A DNA stretch of 64,000 bases from Motacilla alba alba (taxonomy: Eukaryota > Chordata > Aves > Passeriformes > Motacillidae): contig NC_052017.1 in the NCBI RefSeq assembly GCF_015832195.1, forward strand, positions 90,608,429-90,672,428, read 5' to 3'. Below the pieces are notes generated by a model. The model had not been told where the DNA came from. It worked only from the letters and a program-made list of their open reading frames with translations, and searched no databases. Both the position numbers and the translations under genes were made by a program. Of the stretch, positions 37,478-48,863 are shown piece by piece. The first letter of the stretch is position 1. Each line of letters starts with the position of its first letter.

Positions 37478-38400
37478 AGGGACTGATATGGAGGCCAGTA
37501 CTGTTTAATGCCTTTATTAATGATCTGAATGTTGGGGTGAGCATAGACCAGCATGTTCAACAGGCATGTCACCTTCCCTACAGCAAGCTGGGGAGTGTCT
37601 GACGCTGTGGATGTCAGGGCTGCTAGACAGAGGGACAGGCTGGAAAGATGATATGACAGGAAGTCTGTGAAGTCCAAGTCAGCTGAGTCAGGGTAACACC
37701 ATGCAGCAATACAGGCTGGGATCAACTGTCCTCAGGAAAACTTTGCGTGGGAATCCTGGAGGACAAGTTGAATGGGGGTCAGCCGTGATGGCCAGCTGCA
37801 CCTGGGGTTGGTAGCATGAACATAACAAGCAGACTGCAGAAGTGATTCTTTTTTTGTTTGGCACTTGTGAGGCAGCATAGGGTACAGCACCATGTTGAGT
37901 TCTGTCCTCCAGGAAAAAACACTGACATAGTGAAGTGTGTAACTTAAGGGAAGTGGTTGAAGGAAGTGGGCTTATTCCACCTCAAGAAGAGAGGTGTAGT
38001 GGTGTGTTAGGTTTCTTACAGAAAGCTAAGATGGTGCTTTCCTCTCTGTATCGCTTGAATCTGCAGTGATTTTTTTTTTTTTTTTCCGGTCTGGATGATG
38101 GCAGGATTTACCACAGTCTACAGCTACCCACCTAGTGGCAGATATGGAGAAGACAGAGACAGACTGATCCCAGACACATATGGTAGCAGAAGTTGGAACA
38201 TTGGAAAGTCTAATGAGATACAAGAGGAGGCTTTTATTGATGTAAGGGACGCCAAACACTGGATGAGGTGCGCAGAGCTCCTACAGAGTCTGCAATTTTG
38301 GAGACGTTCAGAATGGACAAGACTATGAGCAGCACACTCCAACTGAACATTGTTTGAGCAGGGAACTAGAGTAGATGATCCTGGAAATTACTTTCATCAT
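37478..38400 (+). mobile_element. CR1 LINE, end of ORF2 and 3' UTR
   Basis: It begins in the reverse-transcriptase region ('CCAGTACTGTTTAATGCCTT', 'TATTAATGATCTGAATG'). It continues through the 'GAAGTCCAAGTCAGCTGAGT', 'CAATACAGGCTGGGATCAAC' and 'GTTGAGTTCTGTCCTCCAG' blocks, and resumes at about 38098 with 'ACAGCTACCCACCTAGTGGC', 'AGATATGGAGAAGACAGAG' and 'ACTAGAGTAGATGATCCTGG', typical CR1 3' UTR. The CR1 match is broken at about 38003-38095 by other sequence ending in 16 T. Frames are broken throughout and the reading frame is dead. Confidence 0.85.
38003..38073 (+). repeat. Diverged direct repeat, copy A
   Basis: About 53-70 bases (from GAAAGCT at 38021 to TGATTTTTT) recur at 38494-38546 with roughly 80% identity judged by eye. 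Copy A interrupts the CR1 at 37478-38400. The shared core is TTTCCT, TCTGTATC, then ATCTGCARTGATTTTTT. Its nature is unknown. Confidence 0.6.
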
Positions 38401-38493
38401 AAGCAAGTCAGATTTTTTCATGCATGTCTGTTTCGTAGTCAAAAGATCATGGTGCCGAGGAGTGATGGTCAGCTCAGACCTAGCTTTCATAAG

Positions 38494-38546
38494 GAAAGCT
38501 GGGAATGTACTTTCCTGTCTGTATCACTTTGATCTGCAATGATTTT
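38494..38546 (+). repeat. Diverged direct repeat, copy B
   Basis: Partner of the copy at 38021-38073, lying about 90 bp beyond the 3' end of the CR1. Together the pair brackets the CR1 3' UTR piece. Confidence 0.6.
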
Positions 38547-39639
38547 TTGTTCTGACATTTTGTTCCCTGGTCAGTGCTGCAAGATGTTTCTGCAATTCTC
38601 TCGTCAGATCTTATCTTTACTGTCCCAGCTAAACTCGGATCACCAACAAATCTTCAGCATTTTATTACTTGCTTATCTCACCTCTATGATTATATATAAT
38701 AATCCATGTTGCAGTAAAGGTTTCTGTGTAACTATTAAAGTAAGTAATCATTCACTTTCTGATATCCTTCATCTTCCTTCTCATCGTTCTGTCTCTTGAT
38801 GAGTTCAATATTCATACAAAAGATCTGTTTCTGTTTCTCTGAGACTTGTCTGATGTCTTTTGAAAACTGTGGTATCAATTTTGTTTCCTTTTTTTTTCAG
38901 TGGAGTGCCTTCTTATCCATGTAATCGGTGATGTCTACAGAGAAATCTGGTTGTTTTGTGAGGCAGTAATTCCTTTAAAAAACAGCTTTGTTTAATCTTT
39001 GCCAATATGTCATATTTATTTAGGTGTCCACTACTTCTTTTTAACTTTTTGTATTGATTTGATTTGTACAAGTGTCAGGGCAACATTTGTACCTCAACTG
39101 TTGACCTGGTTTTAAGCAGGAGATTGCATGAGTAAGTTGATGCAATCCATTGTATCTTTGAGCCCCTTGAAATCTTAGTGAATAACATCTAATGTTGGCA
39201 AGTTGTTCCAGTTCATTTTGTCTAACATTTTCATATCCTGTTCTGCCCATCACTTTGATTCAACACGGATTCTGTGAGTACCTCACAGAGGTACATTCTG
39301 GAGTAGGGATTGCTTCACTTTCTTTTGCAGTTAAGCACAATTATGAATAGCTGCTCTGCTCTCTTCTTATTTTCTGTCAAAAGAATACGGCAAAACTGTG
39401 GTGAGGAAGTAACAGAGTACATCAGGGTTATAACTCCTGAAGAAATGGACTGAAATAGCTGGTACATTGCTGAACCTTTAGTGGAACTGATGTTATTCTC
39501 CATGGAACTGAAAAAAGCATCTACTATCCAAGAGAGAGGTTTAAGAGAAGTGTAAAACTGCAGACATGGAGTTCTGGACACTGGCCTTTGGATTTTGTCA
39601 GTAGGGTAGCAGTGTTTTTGGGGAAGCTGTTTTGTGGAT

Positions 39640-40668
39640 TGGCTAGCTTGGAAGTCCTCAGATGGCTCCTTCAAATACATCAATAACAAAAGGAAAACTA
39701 AGGGGAATGTGAACCTGTTGCCTAATGGAGGCAGGACCCTGGTAACAGAGGATGCAGAGAAGGTGGAGTTACTGAATGCATTCTTTGCATCAGTCTTCAC
39801 TGGCAACAGCAGCCCTCAGGAATCTCTAACTCAGGAGACCAGAGTAAAGGAATGTAAGACTTCTGCCTCATCCAGGAAGACTGCGTTAGAGAACATATAG
39901 GCAAACTTGACATCCACAAGTCCATGGACTGTGACGGGATGTATCCATGAGTGCTGAGAGAGCTGGCAGACACCACAGTGAGGGTGCTCACAGGCATCTT
40001 TGAAAGGTCAGGGTGATCAGCAGAGGTTTCTGAGGACTGAAGAAATCAAGTGTCACCCTGGCCTACAAAAAGGGTAAGAAAGGAGAGCTAGGGAACTACT
40101 GGCCAGTCATCCTCATCTTAATCCTTGGAAAGATGGTGGAGCACCTAATTCTGGAAGCAGTCTCCATCCACATGGATGACAAGAAGGGGTTCAGGGGTAG
40201 TCAGCATGGATTCACTAAAAGTAAATCATGCTTGACCAACCTTATTGACTTCTATGATGAAACAACTTCTTGAATGGATGAGGGGAGAGCAGAGGATCTT
40301 CTCTATCCCTGTTTCAGCAAGACTTTGGACACTGTTTCTTGCAACATACTCATAGGCCAGCTCAGGAATTGTGGACAGTGAGGTGGTCTGAGAACTGACT
40401 GAATGGCAGATCCCAGAGGGTTTGTAATCAGTGGCACAGGGTCTAGTGGGAGCCTGTCTCAAGTGGTGTCCCCCATGTTCAATACTGAGCCCAGTGTTGT
40501 TCAAATTGTTCATCAGTGACTTGGCTGAAGGGGCAGGTGCCTTCTCAGCAAGTTCACTGATGAGACAAAGCTGGGAGGAGTGGCTGATACGCCCGAGGGC
40601 AGCCCTTCAGGAGGACCTTGACAGGTTGGAGAGACTGGAAGAGTGGAACCTTCTGAAATCCAGTTGGT
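39640..40668 (+). mobile_element. CR1 LINE, ORF2 (reverse transcriptase) fragment
   Basis: About 1 kb of CR1 ORF2 in sense orientation. Recognisable blocks are 'GATGCAGAGAAGGTGGAGTT' then 'ACTGAATGCATTCTTTGC', 'GGCAAACTTGACATCCACAA', 'GGGATGTATCCATGAGTGCT', 'GGAGAGCTAGGGAACTACTG', 'AGTCAGCATGGATTCACTAA', 'GACTTTGGACACTGTTTCTT', 'TGGCTGAAGGGGCAGGTGCC'. These are the endonuclease-RT linker and the RT domain in order. Stops and frameshifts leave no long open frame (the longest piece, about 88 codons, spans 39634-39900). The copy is truncated at both ends, ending at about 40668 before the 3' UTR. Confidence 0.9.
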
Positions 40669-43600
40669 TTTTTCTAACAGCTTTAAAGCAGACAGTCCTA
40701 TATTAAAATCACTGTTTCTAATTTATTTATCACTAGTTCTTTATTCTTGGAATTCTACAAAAATGGGGGGAAAAACCCACCACATTGTCCCTGTCTTTTT
40801 TTCCTCTGCATCATGCATCAGTCTTTATAAGCTAATGTTTGAATGTCTGTAGCCATAGTATTGTATTGCAGTACAGACTCATTACATACCTACTTTTCAA
40901 CTTGTTAATCAAATGCATTTTCTTTCTCAATTAGAGTCTAAATAGGAGTGTCTCATATACTCTCTGGACAATATTCGTAAACTTAAGGAATATGTGTTGT
41001 CTCATTCACTTCCTGAACTTCAGCCTTCAGTCCAAACTCAGATTCACTTCTACGTATTTGCATTTCCCATGCAGCAGATGCACTGACAGATTTGTTCCAG
41101 CAAATCCTTTGGCTGCCTTGTTTCACTGGGCATTTTTTGGTACCTCTAGGTCTTTCTCTTTCATATGTCTAAGGTGCTAAAGGGTTCTTACATTGTTGGC
41201 TGGTGCCAGAGCTTGTGCATTGCCCCTTATGGCTCTTTTTGGAGGATGAGAAAATGCTTTTTTGGAAAAAGTAGGATGATCCATATTTGTTTTTAGCTCA
41301 TTGCATCTGAGGGATAAAAAAGATCTGTATGCTCTCCTTTTAAACTGCTTCTTGGGAACATGTCTTTGTTTTTAGGTACATTAAAAATCCTGGTAACTTG
41401 AAAGCTTTGAGAAGCTGTTTCTCCTCTTTTCTAGAATCTTCTGTCTTATGAATTAATTTGGTACTCACTTTAGGCTTGAAACTTGGCACTACTGTTGAGT
41501 AATGGAACTACAAATTGTGGTGTAAAGGCTTGTATTGTAACTTGTATGGAGGGAGGCAAACCTCCTGCTAGAGTCAGAAGAGTTTACACCCTGTAAAGCA
41601 GAGAAACTCGGCCATGGATCGTGCGCTGTGACTGCTGTGGGTCCAGAAGCGCATGGTGCTGCCTGGGTACAGAGTTGCACCTCCCTGGTCGCAATTGGTC
41701 ACTAACTCTGACGCTCTTCTCTCTGTGGTTCCATAGGTGCTGCGGGTTACGTTAAGAGCTTCTGGTTTCTGTTAAGCATCTTGTGCTCCATGCATATTCT
41801 TTTTATGGTGGAAGCTCAGCTGTTACTCAGTCTACATTTGGTGCTCTGTGCCCCTAAAGGAGCCTGATTGTTTCACTTTGATTTATGCAGAAGAGTTAAT
41901 CTTAGGAGATTGTCATCTGGATGTAGAAAAGGTGATTATTTCAAAGTATCAGTTGTATTTCTTGGCTGATGTGGTTACAGGTTTCCTTTTAATGAGACTA
42001 GTTTTTAATTGACAGCTTTGAGTCATTGAAGCTGAGTCATTGTGAAACACTGAAAGAGAAATAGATAATCGTTTACAGTTGTGGTTTATAAGGTATGCTG
42101 GGGAGCCCAGGAGTACCTCAGAATAACTTAAAGAGGTAAATTATATTATTTTGTTGCATTAATAAATAATGATGTTACTATCACTAGTTATATTCCGCTT
42201 TACAAGGAAAATTACACTTGAACATTTTATCACATGAGCAACAGCATTATGATGAAATAGCTGTGGTTTCAGGCTTTTTTTCTGTGAACTCTGGGATAGT
42301 AAAATTGGCTTTGAGTTAAGCTTGGCTCCTGCTTTATAATGTTCAGTACCTTAGTCTTTGATGTGATAAAGGAGTCAGACTAACATTTCAAGTGGCTGAA
42401 GGAAGATGCTTTTTACTGACGCAGCTGAAAATCAATTGCTCTTTTTCAATGGTATCGTATCCTTCATATTTTTGGGATCTGATTAATGACATTTTTTCAG
42501 ATTAAACAAATTTTTGTAGTTCTCCAGTAGAATGAGCCTTAAATCAAAACTGCCTCTCTGTAATCCACTCAAGAAGAATTAGAGCAGCTTTCTTGCTATT
42601 CAGCATTGTTAACAGATGGTTTTAGACAGATTAGGTAGGGAAATCCCCAAAGGATGATTTATGAATTAATGATTGCAAACAACTCTGATTATAGTTTAGT
42701 AAAACTGTTGAGTGGTACTATGAGCCTGTAGCTTTCTGCATGGATTTGTTTTGTTTCTTAATTCATTGGAAAAGTATAACCCTTGCTAGATAGAACCTTA
42801 AAGTCTATTTTTTACTCTTTGAGCTATACTGCATTCCATTAATAGCCTTGTTTAAAGCTAATGGGGTAAATGAGAAGTGATACAGACTCTACAGCCAACT
42901 TACAACTGTTACTCTACTTTAGATACTGATTTGGATTATTTCTTAGTTGTATGCCTAAAATGATAACTCCTAAGCACAAATCGCAGAAGTATTTTATGAG
43001 CAAATCCCAAAGTTCTTTCTGATGTGCATAGAGAAATAAAAAGTTTCATTTGTCTTTCAGAAACATGTTTTTATTAAACAGAATGAATATAACCATTTAG
43101 AACCCCACAAATCCTATTATTCAAATAATAAAGCAAATTATGTTCTGTAGTAGCATAATCTTTTCAGCATGGGGGTTATGATAGTATTTTTGTTACTTTG
43201 TTTATTCACAGGCATGAAGAATGTTTGCAAGCAGAAGGGTAATACAGTCCAATGTTGCAAGCACTTAACATGCAGGAGCTAGACCAGTGCATGGAGCATT
43301 CCCTTTTAATTACCAAAGATTCTGTATTGTGTCTCTGTTTCATTTAAATATTCTTAAATTTTCCAACTAAATGAGTTTTTATTGCCCTGGAGCTCTTCAA
43401 TGAAGTAATCAAAAGAACATACAGGCACTTTAACATTAATAAGATAATAGTTCCTGGATTATATTAGGTTTTTGTTTTGCACTCCTGTAGGTGGATGGTA
43501 GTTGGATTTGCATAGCCTTTTCCAGAGCATACTGTACTTCTCAGTTAATCCCTAGAGCAAGTCTGTGCTTTTCAAAATGGAATACCAGGTGTTGCTCTAA

Positions 43601-44382
43601 ACTGAAGTGGGATGTCAAAATGCTGCTAAGGAAGCCTTCTCTGAAAGAGGCTGCAGGAACTCTTCTGTTGGGAAGATGCAGTATAAGGAGGATTGAATAG
43701 CTGGTATTCATGGCAGGGAAGCCACCTGCTTATGAACTAATGAGGAACATTTTCTACATCTTCAGGAGCCAATCCGTTTTGAATAGAAAGAATTCTCAGT
43801 TGCAGGTGAAATAAGTGTGTTGTCCCTGCTACATCCTTTATTACAATGTCTGAGTTTTTAGTTCCACAAGAGTGGTGGTTTTTTTGAATGAGGAGCTCGG
43901 AGCTGGCTCAGGCATTGTTTGCACAAGCAGTACAAGGTTAGGTACATAGACAATAGCAAGTTGGGGGAAAAGCCAGACTTACTGTTTGCCAGTCTCTGGT
44001 TTTGAGGTTACCTGATTATGTCAGTAAATAGAGTTATTTCTGAGACTTGCATCTCTCTGGTGCTGAAAACATGTCTGCATCTGTTTTGACCACATCTGAA
44101 AGTACACTTTAAACAATGAACTTCCCTCTGAGTTGGATTTTCTTCGGCTTAATCTTGCCCAGGCTTTCTAGGTGTGGAATGAAAAGCAGGAATTGCTTTG
44201 TTTATAAAAATCTAGCTGTTTGGGTAAGAAGGGCAACGGGAGAGGAGGAAAATGTACTGCCTGGTATGCCCTGAAACCCAATTATTTGGTCTACTAGACA
44301 GTACTCACCTTTTCAAGTGAGGTAGCTGTGCATTTCAAACTTCAAGACAGCAGTTGAGTTAGAAAGCCAGTTTTACTTCTGA

Positions 44383-44424
44383 ACACATTTTGTAATGGTG
44401 AATACACATTTTGTAATGGTGAAT
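44383..44424. repeat. 21-bp tandem duplication
   Basis: Two perfect, adjacent copies of ACACATTTTGTAATGGTGAAT. The perfect identity suggests a recent duplication that may be polymorphic. Confidence 0.85.
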
Positions 44425-45145
44425 GCATAATGTCCAGTGTGCTTGTGGATGCACATATTCTGTTATCAGGAGAAGTTGGACCTTGTTTGAAAAACTGTCT
44501 TTGCTAACTCATGTCAAGTTGCTCAAAGGTACAAATTTTGGTGCCAGCTCAGTCTGTGAATTTGCATACATCTCTTTAAAAAGGGAAGAAAGGTTGGATT
44601 TGAATTGTCTGAAAATTTTGATCTTTTTCATGGTCACTCATTGCTGTAGAAATTCTGAAGACTCCTTTTTTGGGTGAACGGTGGGGCATTCCTCTGACTT
44701 GTACAACATGTGAGAATAGGAGTAAACAAGGAACCTTTGATCATTGGTTAAGCCTCACTAAGGATTTTCCAGTGATTGGTCTCCTCTTCCATGTGTGGAA
44801 CAAAAGAGGATAGCAGCAGTGCAGGTTGGTTTTTGTGTACTTTCCTTACTTTTCTGCTTCACCTCTGCAGATCAGTGGGGATCCCTGGTTTTAAGAAGTC
44901 TGTGAAAAGAGAACATTAAAAAGAAAGCATATTCTTCCTCTACAGTAGGGTACTTTAATAACATTATTAACTCAATCCTCTACATATTATCAAGAATCCA
45001 CAGGCTGCAAAAATAGTGAGCTGTGTCCATTCCTTTTTTCCCCCCTCTGATACTCCTTTTCACAATTAAAAAAAAAGGATATTAATTTAATCCCATGGGG
45101 GAAAAAAAAAGTCCTGAAGCTTTTAGGGTTCTTGTTGCTTTGAAC

Positions 45146-45222
45146 AAAAAAACCAAAAAAACACCAAACCAAACAAAGAAAACCTACCACGCAAATCCCC
45201 AAACCCAAAATAACCCAAACTG
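45146..45222. repeat. A/C-rich low-complexity tract
   Basis: A stretch of AAAAAAACC, ACCAAACC and CCCAAAC units, nearly free of T. It is simple low-complexity sequence. Confidence 0.7.
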
Positions 45223-47217
45223 GAGGAAATAAATTGGTGTCATCAAATTGCTGCACTGCATTTGAACAAGTTTATCTATATCATATTTTAGCTAATAATT
45301 TTCTCAATGGTGTTTAGTTTGGAACTTGAAATTTAAAAGTTCCTTGGTTTTCTAGGAATGCATTCAGCACAAAGGAAGGGTATTCACTGCTATAGTACAG
45401 TCTTGTTCTGAGTTGAATCCTTTCTTTTGATCTCTTAAGAATTCCAAGAATGTCTAACAAGTATGTAGCAATGGTACTAATAATCTGAGGTGCCTATTTG
45501 AATTTGAAGTTGTGTACTCTTTTCTTTCCTGGTGAGCTTTACTAAGGGTAGATTTTAAGTGTGGATGTGAAGCAGGTGAAGAGGACTGTTTTCACCTCTT
45601 CCAGATAATATTTCTATCTGGTGAAGCTATTGTGCTTGTGAGAAGTGTACAACCAGGTATTGTGGTGTTTTAAAATTTAATGTACAGTTTGCAGTTAGCC
45701 AGCTGGAAATCTGGTTACAAGTGCATTATAGCTTGTGTTGCATTTGCTTGCGTAACTCTCATGATCTTTTCTAGGCAAGCCTGTGGGGGACTGTGGGATG
45801 TAAGATATTAGGTGACGTACCCCAGTGATCTGAGCTGGTGAGGCTGTTCTTACGGTGTTTGGCAGCTCCTGCTTGTCACTGCAGGTCATGGATTGTTCCT
45901 CCTTCCTTTTCAAAGGTGGCTTACCAGCTTGTTAGACATTGCATGTGAAAGATTGCCTGAGGCTCTGCTAAGCGTGTCAGCATTTGCCGGAAGATAAGTG
46001 AACCAGCCTACAGGTTGTTAAAGTTGTTTATTTAATTTGCTTCCCTGAAGGTTTTTATAAAAGATGTGTATAAAATCAGTGAGAAGGTACTTTTTGAAAG
46101 CCTCCAGGTAAAGGTACAATTCCACGAGTCTCAATGCCACAAGTCTGAGTACTCAGCAGTATTGGATTTGCAGTGCATTTGCACTGCTGTTCTAGACACC
46201 AGTCCAGAGGGACTATGAGGAAAACTCATAAATTGGGGGTAGCTGGATTACATCACTTCATGGAAGCTGTCTCAAAAGTGTCAACTCAGCATCCTGAATG
46301 ATGTGTTGAGGTCTGTGTGACTTCTGCAAGAAGGGTTGATTGTCCCTTTGCATCATAACATGTAGAAGAAACTGTTCTGGTTCAATAGTCCATAATGCAG
46401 GGGCAATTGTGGGAAATAATGTTTTCAGCATAAAAAAATCTGGGTTCTTACAGTTAATTAGCGCATTAGTAGTTAGTGCAGTTGAATTTCATTTTGGTTA
46501 GTTTTTGCCAACCTTTGAAAACTTTCAAAATTGAGTTTCTGCAAAGTTAATTTGCTGAATTTTTCTACTAAATATGAATAGAAGGAAATGAATTTTCTGA
46601 TTCCAAAAATCCACACACTAGCTGAACTTAAAAAAAAAATTTTTTAGTGCTTGAAATTGTACAAAACGCTTAAGATTTCCATTAGTGCCTGGACAGGCGT
46701 CTAATCTTAACAGACTTTTGTTGTCTAGGGCAGGTAGTCCTTGTTCACTTCCTAAGATCCCTGAGGCCACCTTGTGATGAGAAGTCTGTGTGGCAGTTCT
46801 GCTTGTAGCCCTTATGGACAGGATGTCAAATGCCAGCTGCTGCTTCTCCGCTCTGTCTGATGCAGGGTTGTAGCAGGTGTGGGTGTTGGAACAACGTGTG
46901 CTGCTGTCTGGCTAAATGAGACTGAAGACCTGAGCCTCCTCAAGGAGTGTGCAAGACCTGTGAGAGACAGTACCTAAAATGTAATATTAGAAGATCCTCT
47001 CTGGCCCCAAACTCAAGATGAGCTAATGAAAGTACAAAATGAAAGTACAAGCAGTGTGGGAAAGGCCTTGTCAACCAAGATTTCTATGTGTTGTATTAAA
47101 TGCAACTAAATTTACCTTACAGCACTCTTCCTGTAGGGGTTAGTAACTTCTTTCCCAGTATGTAGTATGTAGTGCTATTACATTTTCTTAGCAAAGACTG
47201 TTCCTTCCTGGTATAAC

Positions 47218-47241
47218 TTTTTTTTTTTTCATTTTTTTTTT
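47218..47241. repeat. Double poly(T) tract
   Basis: Runs of 12 T and 10 T separated by CA. No retroposon body is recognised next to it. Confidence 0.75.
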
Positions 47242-47402
47242 AAGAACCAAATTTTCTACCATTATAAAGTTAATGGAAGGTAGAAAGCAGAAAATACACA
47301 AAATGGAAGAGGAGCTTTTACTGTAAGGTGGCTAATCCTCATTGTATAGAGAAGATCTAGAATTTTTTCTAGCAGGAATGCTGATCAATATAGAATTAAA
47401 GG

Positions 47403-47778
47403 ATCAATGGCCTGGGTTGGAAGGGACCTTAAAGGTCATCTAGTTCCAATCCCCCCTACATCTTTCAGTAGATCAGGTTGCTCATCCATCCCCCCATGGG
47501 TTGTTTCCCCATCCAGCCTGGCCTCAAACACTTCCGGAGATAAGGCATCCACTTCTCTGGGCAACCTGTTCCAGTGCCTCACCATGCTGAGAGTAAAGAT
47601 TTTTTTTTTCCTAATACCTAATCTAAACATATTCTCTTCCAGTTTGAAGCCATTCCCCCTTGTGCTGTCACTACATGCCCTTGTAATAGACCCTCTCCAT
47701 CTTTCCTATAGGCTTTTGTGACACACTGGAAGGCTGCAGCGCGGTCACTCAAAGCCTTCACTTTTCCAGAGTGAATAG
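47403..47778 (-). mobile_element. CR1 LINE 3'-end fragment
   Basis: Reverse complement of a CR1 3' UTR: 'GGTTGGAAGGGACCTTAAAG', 'GTCATCTAGTTCCAATCC', 'AGATCAGGTTGCTCATCC', 'CTGGGCAACCTGTTCCAGTG', 'CTTCCAGTTTGAAGCCATTC', 'ACACTGGAAGGCTGCAGCG'. It is fairly well preserved. It stops just before the LTR that begins at about 47784, and the CR1 does not continue on the LTR's far side. Confidence 0.92.
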
Positions 47779-47783
47779 GAGTG

Positions 47784-48863
47784 TGTTGGGTTTGTGTGGC
47801 AAGGTTTGAGTACTGGGGAGGCTACAGGGGTGGCTTTTGTGAGAAGCTGCCAGAAGCTTCCCCCATGTCTGACTGGGCCAATGTCAGATGGCTCCAGGAT
47901 GGACCCACTGGCCAAGGCTGATGGTGGGTCCATCTTGGAGTCAGGGATGGTGGTAATGCCTCTGGAATAATGTGTTTAAGAGCAGGGAAAAGGTATTGTG
48001 TGGAAGTAATTGCAGCCAGAGAAGAGAGGAGCGATAATACGAGACAAATAATTCTACAGACACCAAAGTTGGTGCTCCACTTGCAGGACTGGAGATTCCC
48101 TTGCAGCCTGTGGTGCAGACCATGGTGAGGCAGTTGTCCCCCTGCAGCACATGCAGGTTCACAGGGATGCAGAGATCCATGCTGGAGCAGGTAAATATCT
48201 GAAGGAGCCTGTGACTGTGTGGGAAGACTGTGCTGGAGTGGCTTCTTGTAGGACCTGTGGCCTTGTGGAGATGAGCTGATGTTGGAGCAGGTTTCCTGAC
48301 AGGACTTGTGGTCCCAATGAGCACCCATGCTGGAGCAGTGTGTTCCTGAAGGACTGGAGCTGGTGGGAGGGACCATGCTGGAGCAGTTTGTGAAGAACTG
48401 CAACCCATGGGAAGGACGTGTGTGAGAAGTTCATAGAGGACTGTCTTCCCTGGGAGAGACCTCATGTTGGAGCAGGGGAAGGAAACCTCTTGCTGAGGAG
48501 GAAGCGCCAACAGAAACAGCATGTGAGGAACTGATCACAGCCCCCACTCCCTGTCTCCTTGTGCTGCTGGAGGAAAGGAGGTAGAGAATCAGGAATAAAG
48601 GCCAGGAGGGAGGGGTAGAGGGAAGGTATTTTTAAGATGTGTTTTACTTCTCACAATCCTACTCTGATTTGATTGGTCATACATTCATTTAATTTCCCCA
48701 AGCAGAGGCTATTTAGGCCATGACGGTGACTGGTGAGTGATCTCTCCATTATCTCAGCCCACAAGCCTTTTATTATATTTTCTCTCCCTTTTCCTACTAA
48801 GGAGGGGAATGATAGAATGGCTTTGGTGAGTACCTGGCATGCAGACAGGGTCAACCCACCACA
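47784..48863 (+). mobile_element. Solo LTR of an avian endogenous retrovirus
   Basis: About 1,080 bp starting TGTTGGGTTTGTGTGGCAAG and ending GGGTCAACCCACCACA, i.e. TG...CA termini. It matches from memory a long LTR family common in passerine and other neoavian genomes, probably of the ERVL type. Blocks include 'AAGCTTCCCCCATGTCTGAC', a TATA-like GTGTTTAAGAGCAGG about 180 bp in, repeated 'GCTGGAGCAG' units and 'GGTGAGTGATCTCTCC' near the end. No gag, pol or env sequence accompanies it, so it is a solo LTR. Clear target-site duplications were not found (5' flank GAGTG or AGGAG, 3' flank CAAGA or AGAGG). Apparent minus-strand open frames of up to about 193 codons inside it follow from the internal repeats and are not genes. 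Orientation is inferred. Confidence 0.8.

Noticed and set aside
39315..39806. A 163-codon minus-strand frame
   Set aside because: It is antisense to the CR1 reverse-transcriptase fragment and its flank. The CR1 reading on the + strand explains the sequence.
47822..48522. Two minus-strand frames of about 193 codons with repeated LQHG-like residues
   Set aside because: They are antisense to the solo LTR, and their periodic residues reflect the DNA repeat units, not a protein.
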